64,000 bases of DNA from contig NZ_JALNPR010000004.1 in assembly GCF_023541015.1 (NCBI RefSeq), positions 274,739-338,738 of the forward strand, read 5' to 3'. The notes under the pieces are model-generated. The model ran no database searches, was not told the DNA's origin, and saw only the letters and a program-made list of their open reading frames with translations. Below are positions 36,294 through 45,225 of this stretch, in pieces. Every line of letters begins with the position of its first letter. Position 1 is the stretch's first letter. Both the position numbers and the translations under genes were made by a program. The stretch comes from Marivivens donghaensis. GTDB lineage: Bacteria; Pseudomonadota; Alphaproteobacteria; Rhodobacterales; Rhodobacteraceae.

Positions 36294-37043
36294 TCAAGCG
36301 AGATACCCTTCGAAAGTGATGTTATCCGCGATTTGGCGAGCGTTTTTTTCCTCTTCGGTGGAACGGATCGTCCAGCACACGATTTTTGCCCCCATTTCGG
36401 CCAACTCCGCTACGCGCTTGGCGTCCAATTCGTCGTGCTGATGACTAATGAAACAAGCGCCTGCCGTTTCATAATCGGGGATCAACGCAAGCCGCTCTCG
36501 TGTGACCTTGGGGATCGTTGGCCAATCTTCGGAAACATAATTGCAAGTGGTTAGGCCGCGAGGAATATCGGGCAAGACAGTCGCCATATGGGCCACGGAA
36601 TGTGGGTTGAACGACATGACCGCCACGGGGCCTTTGTAGTCCTTCAACAACGCCGCAGTGGCGTCTTCCAACGGGCCGACTTTGGGGCCAAGCGCGCCAT
36701 CCTGATCCTTAATCTCGATCAACAGGGGCACACGGCCAGACACCTGCTCAAGAACCTCTTCAAGGGTCGGAATAGTGTCGGTGCCACCTGCCAGGGTGAT
36801 CTGTGATAGCTCGGCTGAGGTTCGTTGGGCGACTGCACCCGTTTCATTTGTCAGGCGGTTCAGCGCGTAGTCGTGAAAAACCATCGGCACGCCATCTTTG
36901 GACAGTTGGAGGTCGATCTCGATCCCGTAGCCCTTGTCGATGGCGGCCTGAATGGCGCTGGGGCTGTTTTCTACCCGACCGGCGGCTTTGTCGTGCAAGG
37001 CGCGATGAGCAATTGGGCGGGTCAGAAAATCAGCAGGCAGCAT
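36294..37043 (-). CDS. Glycerophosphodiester phosphodiesterase family protein
   Basis: A 249-residue GDPD-fold enzyme without a signal peptide. The catalytic pattern is AHRALHD (histidine), ENSPSAI, IEIDLQLSKDGVPMVFHD (Glu, Asp and second His), and LLIEIKDQDG. In the usual motif HRG the glycine is replaced by alanine, which is tolerated in this subgroup. It hydrolyses glycerophosphodiesters to glycerol-3-phosphate and an alcohol. The start overlaps the ridA stop by one base (TAATG), so the two are coupled. Confidence 0.92.
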   Translation of the reverse strand: MLPADFLTRPIAHRALHDKAAGRVENSPSAIQAAIDKGYGIEIDLQLSKDGVPMVFHDYALNRLTNETGAVAQRTSAELSQITLAGGTDTIPTLEEVLEQVSGRVPLLIEIKDQDGALGPKVGPLEDATAALLKDYKGPVAVMSFNPHSVAHMATVLPDIPRGLTTCNYVSEDWPTIPKVTRERLALIPDYETAGACFISHQHDELDAKRVAELAEMGAKIVCWTIRSTEEEKNARQIADNITFEGYLA

Positions 37044-37504
37044 TATGCGATCTCGAATACAGCGTCGATTTCGACGGCGACGCCCAAGGGCAGCGCAGCA
37101 ACGCCCACGGCCGAACGTGCGTGGCGGCCAATGTCACCCAGAGCTTCAACGAGGAAGTCAGAGGCGCCGTTCACGACCTTGGGCTGGTCATGGAAATCGG
37201 GGGCCGATGCGACGAAGGCGTTCAGTTTTACAACGCGCACCAGACGATCAATGTCACCACCGCAAGCTGCTTTTAGCTGAGCGAGGAGCGCAATCGCGCA
37301 GGTCTTCGCAGCCTTCGCGCCATCCTCGACCGACATGGTGTCACCCAGACGACCTTTGATCAGCCCATCAGGGCCGTTCGAGATTTGGCCAGACACATGG
37401 ACGAGATTGCCCGACTGAACAAACGGGACATAGTTCGCAGCAGGAGCTGGTGCGTCGGGTAGGGTCACACCCAGTTCAGCGAGTTTGGTTTCGATGGTGC
37501 TCAT
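37043..37504 (-). CDS. RidA-family (YjgF/YER057c/UK114) protein
   Basis: A 153-residue protein of the longer RidA subgroup. It contains LVHVSGQISNGPDG, LLAQLKAACGGDIDRLVRVVKLNAFVAS, and the C-terminal arginine motif GRHARSAVGVAALPLGVAVEIDAVFEI, where the conserved Arg binds 2-imino acids. RidA hydrolyses reactive enamine/imine intermediates made by PLP enzymes. It is the first gene of a pair with GDPD. Confidence 0.94.
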   Translation of the reverse strand: MSTIETKLAELGVTLPDAPAPAANYVPFVQSGNLVHVSGQISNGPDGLIKGRLGDTMSVEDGAKAAKTCAIALLAQLKAACGGDIDRLVRVVKLNAFVASAPDFHDQPKVVNGASDFLVEALGDIGRHARSAVGVAALPLGVAVEIDAVFEIA

Positions 37505-37755
37505 GGTTCACTCCGGTCATCTGATTTGGCGTGACGCTAGCTTTGGTCGGGGCGGGGTGCAATCGCTCCGATGCGATAAGGCGCGTAAAACTGCCATTCT
37601 TTGGCTGACATGTTCACGTTACAGGATTGGTATGATAGTAAGGGTTATTGTCTCCTTTGGGTCACGGTTAGAGCGTAGTTTCTAGTGGGCTGTTGGATTG
37701 TTTAGATTGGCGCTATTTGGTGCCGTAAAGACGTGAAATCAGAATCGATAAGCCA

Positions 37756-38502
37756 TTGACCAAGTTATTGACGATCACTGCCGTTTCGGCCTCGCTTTTC
37801 CTTGTTGCTTGTTCGCAAGCACCCGAAGGTGTTGCGATCCATGACCCCTACGAAGCAACGAACCGTAAGGTGCATGAATTCAACGTTGGACTGGACCGTG
37901 CCATTTTGCGACCCGCGTCCCGTGTGACCGCTGCGATGCCGATGGAGATCACTGGTCCCGTTACGAACTTTGCCGAAAATGTCGCTTTGCCTGGGATGAT
38001 GGTAAACGGCGTTTTGCAAGGCGATATCAAAGGGTTCGGTACGAACTCGATGCGGTTTGTCGTGAACACGATCTTTGGCATCGGTGGTTTGTTTGATCCT
38101 GCGGATGCGATTGGCCTTTACGAAGAAAAGACGGACTTTGGCGAAACGCTGTCGGTCTGGGGTGTGCCTGAAGGCGCTTATGTTGAACTGCCCGCGCTCG
38201 GCCCATCGACTGAACGTGATGCTGTCGGTGAGTTGGTAGATTTCTTCATTAACCCACTGGGCAATTGGGTCCACGACGATGTGAAACCTTATCTCCCTGC
38301 TGCGCGTGCTGCGGATGTTGTGATCGCGCGGGGGCAGTTAGGGTCTACGATCGATTCCGTGTTGTATGAAAGCGCGGATAGTTACGCTCAGACACGGATT
38401 ATTTACCTCGACAACCGTCGGTATGAGCTCGGAACTGTGGTACAAGACGCTTATATCGACCCATACGCCGACCCCTATTTCGATCCATATGAGGACCAGT
38501 AA
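37756..38502 (+). CDS. mlaA: Outer-membrane lipid-asymmetry lipoprotein MlaA (VacJ)
   Basis: A 248-residue lipoprotein. The signal ends in lipobox LFLVAC (Cys about 19). The MlaA core follows: DPYEATNRKVHEFN, GPVTNFAENVALPGMMVNGVLQGD, FVVNTIFGIGGLFDPAD, and DFGETLSVWGVPEGAYVELPALGPST. MlaA removes misplaced phospholipids from the outer leaflet. The start is TTG at 37756; no ATG or GTG lies between the in-frame stop and the lipobox. The C-terminal tail repeats DPY three times (DPYADPYFDPYED). Its stop overlaps the mlaC start (TAATG). Confidence 0.93.
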   Translation: MTKLLTITAVSASLFLVACSQAPEGVAIHDPYEATNRKVHEFNVGLDRAILRPASRVTAAMPMEITGPVTNFAENVALPGMMVNGVLQGDIKGFGTNSMRFVVNTIFGIGGLFDPADAIGLYEEKTDFGETLSVWGVPEGAYVELPALGPSTERDAVGELVDFFINPLGNWVHDDVKPYLPAARAADVVIARGQLGSTIDSVLYESADSYAQTRIIYLDNRRYELGTVVQDAYIDPYADPYFDPYEDQ

Positions 38503-39095
38503 TGGCCACGCTTGTTACCCGTCGTTCCCTGTTTGCCGTTGCAGCCGCCGCAGCTGTTTTCCCTCATGCCGCATTCGCGTTAAGCACAGCGCAGGCGACC
38601 ACATTGGTCGATGCACTGGTTGGCGATATCAATAAGGTCATCGGCTCTGGTAAATCCGAGGCAGCGATGATCTCGGATTTTGAGACGATTTTTGACACCT
38701 ATGCAGATGTGCCGATCATCGCGCGGACAGCATTGGGTGCGGATTGGCGTCGCGCTACCGATAGCCAGCGCACGCGGTTTGTCACTGCATTCCGCAGCTA
38801 CGTCGCATCGAAATATGGTCGCAGGTTCCGTGAGTTTATCGGTGGGCGTATCGAAGTGCGTGAAGCTGCCACCGTTCCGAACGGCGTTGAAGTACGCGCA
38901 ATGGCAATCCTGCAAGGGCAATCGCCGTTCGAAGTGAGCTTTGTGATTTCTGACGGTTCTGGCCGTCCGAAATTCATCAACCTCTTTATCGAGGGGATCA
39001 ACATGATCACCTCAGAGCGCACCGAGATCGGTTCGATGCTCGACCGCCGTCGCGGTGACATTGATGGTCTGATTTCGGATCTGGAGGCACTCTGA
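38502..39095 (+). CDS. mlaC: Phospholipid-binding periplasmic protein MlaC
   Basis: A 197-residue periplasmic shuttle that accepts phospholipid from MlaA and delivers it to the MlaFEDB complex. The N-terminus TRRSLFAVAAAAAVFPHAAFA is a signal peptide with a twin-arginine-like RR. The Tol-Tar/MlaC fold shows FETIFDTYADVPIIARTALG, QRTRFVTAFRSYVASKYGRRF, and KFINLFIEGINMITSERTEIGSML. It is coupled to mlaA by one-base overlap and to the next gene (TGATG). The ABC components mlaFED are not in the window. Confidence 0.93.
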   Translation: MATLVTRRSLFAVAAAAAVFPHAAFALSTAQATTLVDALVGDINKVIGSGKSEAAMISDFETIFDTYADVPIIARTALGADWRRATDSQRTRFVTAFRSYVASKYGRRFREFIGGRIEVREAATVPNGVEVRAMAILQGQSPFEVSFVISDGSGRPKFINLFIEGINMITSERTEIGSMLDRRRGDIDGLISDLEAL

Positions 39096-39442
39096 TGCGG
39101 TGCGGCCTCATCGCCGCACTGATCATGTTGCCGATGGTAGCTGCGGCTAATCCTTTCGATGGCGTTTACCGTCAATTTGCGAATGCAGACTGTGGATTGG
39201 TCGGCGTCGACGGTGGTGCGCTTAGGATCGCGGACAACATCTTTTACGGCGTCGATATGGAGTGCCGCATGACCCATCCGGTTAATGTGGTTGACATGGA
39301 TGCGACGTTGTTCACCATGCAATGTTCGGGCGAAGCAGACATTTGGACCGAACGCGCCATGATCATGGATGCCAAGGACACCAATGGTATCATCATGGTC
39401 TGGAACGGTTACGCGTTTAAATACGAGCGCTGCCCCGAATAG
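39095..39442 (+). CDS. Small secreted protein, function unknown
   Basis: A 115-residue protein with a signal peptide (LIAALIMLPMVAAA, cleavage before NPF) and four cysteines in the mature part (NADCG, MECRM, MQCSG, YERCPE), which could form two disulfides. The mature chain is likely a small beta-rich domain. It overlaps the mlaC stop by one base, so it is co-translated with mlaAC and may serve the same envelope pathway. I do not recognise a family. Confidence 0.75.
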   Translation: MRCGLIAALIMLPMVAAANPFDGVYRQFANADCGLVGVDGGALRIADNIFYGVDMECRMTHPVNVVDMDATLFTMQCSGEADIWTERAMIMDAKDTNGIIMVWNGYAFKYERCPE

Positions 39443-39460
39443 GGCAACGCCAGCCTCCTT

Positions 39461-40516
39461 TTAGAGATGTTCGTCGAAGGTCGCTTTTGCGCGGCCCCAT
39501 ACATCGTGGTCGATCTGGTCCAAGGTCGCGAGGTGAGCGAACAGCTGTCCCGCGTAATCCTCTGAACTTTCACGAGGCAGCAACGACGGAAGGTTGTCGA
39601 TAGCCATAACGTCTAGCGGTGGATTGTTATGCACGCGGATGGTTGGCGCGTCCCAAGTGGTCGTGCGATCGTAGACCTTGATCGGTGAAAAATCACTGTC
39701 AGGATCACAAGCAATATCGCCAATCGCGCGGAGTTTGCGGGGATCGGTCGGTGTGCTGGCGGGCACAAAAACGGGCGTCCCCGGTCGTGCTAAAATGCAG
39801 TTAAAGAACAGATCGTGGTCGAGAATTTCGGGGAACGGGCCGCCGCTTGCTGTTTCAGCCATATCCCATTTTGTGACGCTAATGCCCGCAGCCTCGCAGA
39901 GTGCTGCAGCACCAGACCCAACGCGACCCAACGCGCCAATGATCAACGCTGTCGTTGGGCGTCCATTCAGTGCATCGCGCACCGTATTCGCCATGTTTGT
40001 CGCACTCGAAAATGTGGTGACGGGCGCACACTCAGCAGGTTGCGCAGCGAGGGCAAGAGCAGTGACAGCTGCCCCTGCGTAGCCAGCCCAATAGCCAAAT
40101 GCCGCCACACGACGACCATCCTCGAAAGTGAGGTATTCTAGGTCATAGAGCGTGCCGCCGCCTGCATTAAAACGATCCAGTAGAACACGCCCAGAAGGCT
40201 GACCCTTGTAGGCGTGTCCGAACATGATGTGGCGATGCCGTAGCGGCGTGCCCGTTTCGGGTAACTCTTTTAGCCCAAAAATGATCGCATCGCTCGGGGC
40301 GGTTTCCCACGACCCTTCGGGCGCGATGTCGCAGCCAGTGTCGCGGTAATCCGAAATTGGAATGACCCGCTGAGTGCTTTCCTCGACCGTGACTTTGAAC
40401 CCTTTGGCCAAGAGTTCAGCAACCCCATTTGGGGTAATGCCAACTCGTTCTTCGTTCTGGCGCTGCTCGGCGCGGACCCAAAGATGGACGTTAGAAATGA
40501 GTTCGGGCGTGGGCAC
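39461..40516 (-). CDS. Saccharopine dehydrogenase (NAD+, L-lysine-forming), LYS1 type
   Basis: A 351-residue enzyme resembling fungal Lys1 and alanine dehydrogenase N-domains. The N-terminus has WVRAEQRQNEERVGITPNGVAELLAKGFKV, the substrate loop has IMFGHAYKGQPSG, the nucleotide-binding core is TALIIGALGRVGSGAAALCEAAG, and a late block reads VMAIDNLPSLLPRESSEDYAGQL. It interconverts saccharopine with lysine and 2-oxoglutarate. Its partner (lysine-2-oxoglutarate reductase or a Lys9 type) is not nearby, so the direction in vivo is unknown. The start lies 26 bases inside the upstream phosphatase gene. Confidence 0.9.
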   Translation of the reverse strand: MPTPELISNVHLWVRAEQRQNEERVGITPNGVAELLAKGFKVTVEESTQRVIPISDYRDTGCDIAPEGSWETAPSDAIIFGLKELPETGTPLRHRHIMFGHAYKGQPSGRVLLDRFNAGGGTLYDLEYLTFEDGRRVAAFGYWAGYAGAAVTALALAAQPAECAPVTTFSSATNMANTVRDALNGRPTTALIIGALGRVGSGAAALCEAAGISVTKWDMAETASGGPFPEILDHDLFFNCILARPGTPVFVPASTPTDPRKLRAIGDIACDPDSDFSPIKVYDRTTTWDAPTIRVHNNPPLDVMAIDNLPSLLPRESSEDYAGQLFAHLATLDQIDHDVWGRAKATFDEHL

Positions 40517-41135
40517 GAGACGAGGCCTCCAAATGGGGAATAGAATTAAACCCTGCTAGGATAGGCCCGACCGGCGAGACATGCACGCGGTGAATTGACG
40601 TATTGAAGATCGGAAGCGTCATGTAGGCCATTCGCCGTGGATCGAGGTCGAGAAGGTGCCGCATGATCATCGCAATCACTCCGCCCGATGTGACGCAGAG
40701 CACGTTACGACCTGGCTGGAGCGCTTCATCCAGAATGCCGCTGACCCGATCTTCGAACGATTTAAAGGTTTCGTTGCCCATGATTTCCGCGCGATGCCAC
40801 GCCTCCATCACTTGTGGGACATGTTCAGCGAACCCATCACCGTCGGGCATCGGGACGCCGTGAACGTCTTCCATGGCACGACCGAGGTTGAAATAATCCA
40901 TCTCGTTCAGTCGGGGATCAATCAGCGGATCAGCAAACCCCATACCCGCAGCGGTTTCTTTGTGACGGCGAAGGCTCCCCGCGATGACCTGATCAAAGGC
41001 TTCACCTTGAGCGCTGAACCAATCACCTAGCCATTCGGCTTGCTGATGGCCAAGTTCCGATAGTCGGTCATAGTCTTCTTCTGTTTTCGCGTGCGAATTG
41101 GCCTGTCCGTGGCGAATAAAGGTGATCGTGCCCAT
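40491..41135 (-). CDS. Histidine phosphatase family protein
   Basis: A 214-residue cytosolic phosphatase of the phosphoglycerate mutase-like superfamily. The phosphate-pocket motif FIRHGQAN has catalytic His9. GSLRRHKETA, LNEMDYFNLG and VTSGGVIAMIMRHLL follow; the second catalytic motif reads SGG rather than the usual SHG, so the second histidine is missing at that spot. ATG 41135 is set by GGAGATTTTT. The 3' end overlaps the saccharopine dehydrogenase start, suggesting coupling. The substrate is unknown. Confidence 0.88.
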   Translation of the reverse strand: MGTITFIRHGQANSHAKTEEDYDRLSELGHQQAEWLGDWFSAQGEAFDQVIAGSLRRHKETAAGMGFADPLIDPRLNEMDYFNLGRAMEDVHGVPMPDGDGFAEHVPQVMEAWHRAEIMGNETFKSFEDRVSGILDEALQPGRNVLCVTSGGVIAMIMRHLLDLDPRRMAYMTLPIFNTSIHRVHVSPVGPILAGFNSIPHLEASSRAHARTHF

Positions 41136-41293
41136 AAAAATCTCCGTACTCTGAAACGGAGGGGTAGGGGGCAGGCCTGCGAATGGCAAGTAAAGCTTCG
41201 GTAACAGTGGAATGTGGTAAACCGATTTACCGCAACGTAAATAATTCAAATAACCATGTAAAATAGGGCTATTACGATGAATTGGAAATTAAA

Positions 41294-41323
41294 TGAACGC
41301 ATGTTCAAAAAAACTAATTGACG
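41294..41323 (+). promoter_or_regulatory. TetR-like operator and -35 box before the ligase/ABC cluster
   Basis: TGAACGCATGTTCA (41294-41307) has perfect 5-bp arms around GCAT and resembles the TGAAYG-type sites of TetR-family fatty-acid or acyl-CoA regulators. A TTGACG box (41318-41323) lies ten bases downstream; the -10 is unclear (CAGTAT at 41342 with an 18-base spacer). It sits 105 bases before the first gene. No TetR gene is in the window. Confidence 0.42.
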
Positions 41324-41411
41324 GAACCGACCTCTCCGTTTCAGTATCCTAACAAGACTCGGCCAAAGTGTCGGGCACGCTGGAGGGAGACCAGCGAAGG
41401 GAGGATAATCT

Positions 41412-43382
41412 GTGACGAAATCATCTGCGCCTAGCGGGGCGCCGATCAATGTCCCGCAACTACTTGCACGGAACGTGGCTCGGTTCCCGAACAAAGCCGC
41501 CTACCGTGAAAAAGAATTCGGGATCTGGCAAAGCTGGACTTGGGCACAAGCTGCCGAAGAAATTGAAGCAATTGCGATGGGCCTATTGGCTCTTGGCCTG
41601 AACAAGGGCGACTATGTTGCTCTTATCGGTCGAAATCGCCCCGCGTTCTATTGGTCTATGGTCGCAATCCAGAAGTGTGGGGCGGTTCCCGTTCCGCTCT
41701 ATCAGGATGCTGTGGCCGAAGAGATGGCCTATGTTCTCGAGCACTGCGGTGCACGTTTTGTGATCGTTGGCGATCAGGAACAGGTCGACAAGGTTCTTGA
41801 AGTTCAAGAAACCGTCCACGGGATCGATGAGGTTATCTACCTCGATAAACGTGGGATGCGTAAGTATGACCATACCCACATGAACGCGTTGGATGACGTT
41901 GCCGCCGAAGGGCGCGCGGGTCACCACCGTTTCGAAGCCATTTTGAAAGAGCGTGAAGCAGAGCTGGATTATGACAGCACCTGCGTGATGCTTTACACTT
42001 CGGGCACCACGGGTAAGCCGAAGGGTGTGGTTCTGTCGAACCGCAACATTATCGAAACATCCAAAAACAGCGCTGATTTCGACCATCTAAAAGCAGACGA
42101 TGAAGTGCTCGCTTACCTGCCGATGGCTTGGGTTGGTGACTTCATCTTCTCGATCGGTCAGGCCATGTGGACAGGGTTCTGCGTGAACTGCCCAGAGAGC
42201 GCTGAAACCATGATGACCGACATGCGTGAAATCGGGCCGAGCTACTTCTTCGCTCCGCCGCGCGTGTTCGAAACTCAGCTAACGAACGTTATGATCCGCA
42301 TGGAAGATGCGGGCGCCCTGAAGCGTAACATGTTCAAGCGCTACATGGACGTTGCGCGTCGCGTCGGTCCTGCGATCTTGGATGGCAAGCCTGTTAGCAT
42401 TGGCGATCGTTTGGCCTATGCGCTGGGCAATATCTTTGTCTATGGCCCGCTGAAAAACACGCTCGGCTTTAGCCGCGTTCGTGTTGGCTACACCGCAGGT
42501 GAAGCGATCGGTCCAGAGATTTTCGATTTCTACCGCTCGCTCGGCATCAACCTGAAACAGCTCTACGGTCAGACCGAAGCGTCGGTGTTCATCACGCAGC
42601 AGCCCGATGGCGAGGTTCGTTCCGACACTGTTGGTGTTCCGTCTCCAGGTGTTGAGATCAAAATCGCTGACAATGGTGAAGTGTTCTACCGTTCACCGGG
42701 TGTCTTCGTAGAATACTATAAGAACGCAGACAGCACCGCAGACACCAAGGATGCGGAAGGCTGGGTCGCAACTGGCGATGCAGGCTTCTTTGAAGATGGC
42801 TCTGGTCACTTGCGTATCATCGACCGCGCGAAAGACGTTGGTAAGATGGCTGACGGGTCTATGTTCGCGCCAAAGTTTGTTGAGAACAAACTGAAGTTCT
42901 ACCCGAACATCCTTGAGGCCGTTGTCTTTGGTAACAACCGTGATCGCTGCGTTGCCTTTATCAACATCGACCTCACGGCTGTTGGTAACTGGGCTGAACG
43001 CAACAACATCGCTTATTCGTCCTATCAGGAATTGTCGCAGCACCCGAAAGTGCTTGAGATGATCCGCGAGCACGTCGAAGAAGCGAACGCGAGCGTTGCG
43101 CAAGACCCGATGCTGGGTGGCTGTCAGATCCACCGCTTCCTTGTTCTGCATAAAGAACTGGACGCAGATGATGGTGAACTGACCCGCACACGTAAGGTGC
43201 GCCGTCGGATCATCGAAGAGAAGTTCGATGACCTGATCACGGCTCTCTACGACAACAAAGACAGCATCTATACCGAAACCGAAGTCACCTACGAAGACGG
43301 CCGCAAAGGCAAGATCAAGGCAACGCTCGATTTGCGCGATGCTAAGGTCCAGCCGGTCGCTCGTGCGATGGCAGCAGAATAA
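41412..43382 (+). CDS. AMP-binding long-chain acyl/aryl-CoA synthetase of an ABC-importer cluster
   Basis: A 656-residue adenylate-forming ligase that activates a carboxylic acid with ATP and CoA. The P-loop is MLYTSGTTGKPKGVVLSN near residue 195. The A5 motif is LYGQTEASVFIT, A7 is WVATGDAGFFEDG, and A8 is RAKDVGKMADGSMFAPKFVE. The C-terminal lysine motif region is TRKVRRRIIEEKF. The GTG start has AGGGAGG upstream. The long size and FadD15-like motifs suggest long-chain or bulky acids. The gene opens a cluster with an ABC importer, so it probably activates the imported compound. Confidence 0.92.
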   Translation: MTKSSAPSGAPINVPQLLARNVARFPNKAAYREKEFGIWQSWTWAQAAEEIEAIAMGLLALGLNKGDYVALIGRNRPAFYWSMVAIQKCGAVPVPLYQDAVAEEMAYVLEHCGARFVIVGDQEQVDKVLEVQETVHGIDEVIYLDKRGMRKYDHTHMNALDDVAAEGRAGHHRFEAILKEREAELDYDSTCVMLYTSGTTGKPKGVVLSNRNIIETSKNSADFDHLKADDEVLAYLPMAWVGDFIFSIGQAMWTGFCVNCPESAETMMTDMREIGPSYFFAPPRVFETQLTNVMIRMEDAGALKRNMFKRYMDVARRVGPAILDGKPVSIGDRLAYALGNIFVYGPLKNTLGFSRVRVGYTAGEAIGPEIFDFYRSLGINLKQLYGQTEASVFITQQPDGEVRSDTVGVPSPGVEIKIADNGEVFYRSPGVFVEYYKNADSTADTKDAEGWVATGDAGFFEDGSGHLRIIDRAKDVGKMADGSMFAPKFVENKLKFYPNILEAVVFGNNRDRCVAFINIDLTAVGNWAERNNIAYSSYQELSQHPKVLEMIREHVEEANASVAQDPMLGGCQIHRFLVLHKELDADDGELTRTRKVRRRIIEEKFDDLITALYDNKDSIYTETEVTYEDGRKGKIKATLDLRDAKVQPVARAMAAE

Positions 43383-43397
43383 GAGGGAGGAGAGATC

Positions 43398-44216
43398 ATG
43401 TTGGATGATACGGAATCCTATGTAACCGCTGACGGCCGCACGATTGGTGGTGTTGTTCTTGACCTCAAGAGCATCACCCTGCGTTTCGGTGGTGTTGAAG
43501 CGATCAAAAACATCAGCTTTGACATTCGCGAAGGCGAGATCCGCGCGATCATCGGCCCGAACGGCGCTGGTAAGTCGTCCATGCTGAACGTCATCTCGGG
43601 CTTCTATGTCCCGCAAGAGGGCGAAGTCTGGTTCCGCGGCGAGCGTCGCCCCCAGATGAAACCTTATCAGGTTGCACAGCAGGGCATCGCACGTACCTTC
43701 CAGAACATCGCTTTGTTCGAAGGTATGTCGGTTCTCGACAACGTTATGACTGGTCGTCTGAACAAGATGAAAACGGGTCTTTGGTCTCAAGCTCTCTGGA
43801 AGGGCAAGGCCGAGCGTGAAGAGAATGAGAACCGCGAAGCTGTCGAAAAGATCATCGACTTCCTCGAAATTCAGTCGATCCGTAAGACACCGGTTGGTCG
43901 TCTGCCCTACGGTCTGAAGAAACGAGTGGAGCTTGCTCGCGCATTGGCCGCTGAGCCAACCATTCTTCTACTCGACGAACCGATGGCAGGTATGAACGTC
44001 GAAGAAAAAGAGGACATGTGCCGCTTTATTCTCGATGTGAATGATGAATTCGGCACCACAATCGCGCTGATCGAACATGATATGGGCGTGGTTATGGACC
44101 TCTCTGACCGCGTCGTCGTGATGGATTACGGCCGTAAGATCGGTGACGGAACCCCCGATGAAGTTCGCAACAACCAAGATGTGATCGACGCCTACCTCGG
44201 CGTTTCGCATGACTAA
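43398..44216 (+). CDS. ABC transporter ATPase, LivG type
   Basis: A 272-residue ATP-binding subunit of a branched-chain-amino-acid-type (HAAT) importer. Walker A GPNGAGKS is at residues 53-60, the signature in this LivG variant is LPYGLKKRVELARALA, Walker B is ILLLDEPMAGM, and the switch histidine is ALIEHDMGVV. A 14-residue extension precedes the usual start (YVTADGRTIGG). It has a strong ribosome site and lies 15 bases after the ligase stop. Confidence 0.93.
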   Translation: MLDDTESYVTADGRTIGGVVLDLKSITLRFGGVEAIKNISFDIREGEIRAIIGPNGAGKSSMLNVISGFYVPQEGEVWFRGERRPQMKPYQVAQQGIARTFQNIALFEGMSVLDNVMTGRLNKMKTGLWSQALWKGKAEREENENREAVEKIIDFLEIQSIRKTPVGRLPYGLKKRVELARALAAEPTILLLDEPMAGMNVEEKEDMCRFILDVNDEFGTTIALIEHDMGVVMDLSDRVVVMDYGRKIGDGTPDEVRNNQDVIDAYLGVSHD

Positions 44217-44227
44217 GGAGACACGTC

Positions 44228-45223
44228 ATGGGTGCTGATTTTTACTACACGATAGAAGTTATCCTGAACGGCCTGATGGCTGGCGTTCTCTACGCTCTGG
44301 TTGCATTGGGCTTTGTTCTGATCTTCAAAGCGTCGGGTATCTTCAACTACGCTCAGGGTGTGATGGCGCTGTTCGCGGCGCTAACCCTCGTGGGCATCAT
44401 GGAAGGGCAAGTTCCTTTCTCACACCTGATCAACGCGGTCTTTGGAACGCAAATCCACGACTTCGGTTGGCACATTCCAGCATTGCTGGCGATCATTCTG
44501 ACGATGGTTGTGATGGTTGGTTTTGCGTGGCTCGTTCAGAAATACATCTTCCGCCACCTTGTTGGTCAGGAACCGATCATTCTGTTCATGGCGACCATCG
44601 GTCTTGCTTACTTCCTTGAAGGCGTGGGCGACCTGATGTGGGGTTCCGATATCAAAACTCTTGATGTTGGCCTGCCACAGGGTGCGAGCCTCTGGATCGA
44701 AGAAAACACCGCGTTCCTTGGGGGTGATGACTTCTACGGCTTCTTCATTGACCAGCTCGACGTTGTCGCTGCAATCGTCGCGGCGATCCTTGTGGCTGTT
44801 CTCGTTATCTTTAGCCAATACACCAAACAGGGACGTGCGATGCGCGCTGTGGCCGACGATCACCAAGCAGCTCTGTCTGTTGGTATCTCTCTCAACTTCA
44901 TCTGGGTTCTGGTCTGGTCGCTCGCTGGTTTCGTAGCTCTTGTGGCTGGGATCATGTGGGGTGCGAAGTCTGGCGTTCAGTTCTCGCTGTCACTCATCGC
45001 GCTGAAGGCTCTGCCCGTTCTGATGCTCGGTGGCTTCACCTCGATCCCTGGTGCGATCGTCGGTGGTCTAATCATCGGTGTGGGTGAGAAACTGTTCGAA
45101 TACTCCGTCGGCCCAATGATTGGCGGCGCGACCGAGAACTGGTTCGCTTATGTTCTGGCGCTGCTTTTCCTCGTCTTCCGTCCGCAAGGTCTGTTTGGCG
45201 AGAAGATCATCGAAAGGGTCTGA
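44228..45223 (+). CDS. ABC transporter permease, LivH type
   Basis: A 331-residue inner-membrane permease with about eight helices. LivH-family blocks are LNGLMAGVLYALVALGFVLIFKASGIFNYAQG near the N-terminus, QGRAMRAVADDHQAALSVGI (the cytoplasmic EAA-like loop that touches the ATPase), and GGFTSIPGAIVGGLIIGVGE. It forms the channel with the LivM-type permease encoded further on. The substrate of the importer is not known; the family carries amino acids, amides, urea, and aromatic or aliphatic acids. Confidence 0.94.
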   Translation: MGADFYYTIEVILNGLMAGVLYALVALGFVLIFKASGIFNYAQGVMALFAALTLVGIMEGQVPFSHLINAVFGTQIHDFGWHIPALLAIILTMVVMVGFAWLVQKYIFRHLVGQEPIILFMATIGLAYFLEGVGDLMWGSDIKTLDVGLPQGASLWIEENTAFLGGDDFYGFFIDQLDVVAAIVAAILVAVLVIFSQYTKQGRAMRAVADDHQAALSVGISLNFIWVLVWSLAGFVALVAGIMWGAKSGVQFSLSLIALKALPVLMLGGFTSIPGAIVGGLIIGVGEKLFEYSVGPMIGGATENWFAYVLALLFLVFRPQGLFGEKIIERV

Positions 45224-45225
45224 TC

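Noticed and set aside
42693..43790. A 365-codon frame antisense to the acyl-CoA synthetase and LivG-type genes
   Set aside because: It crosses two real genes with strong motifs and its translation looks random.
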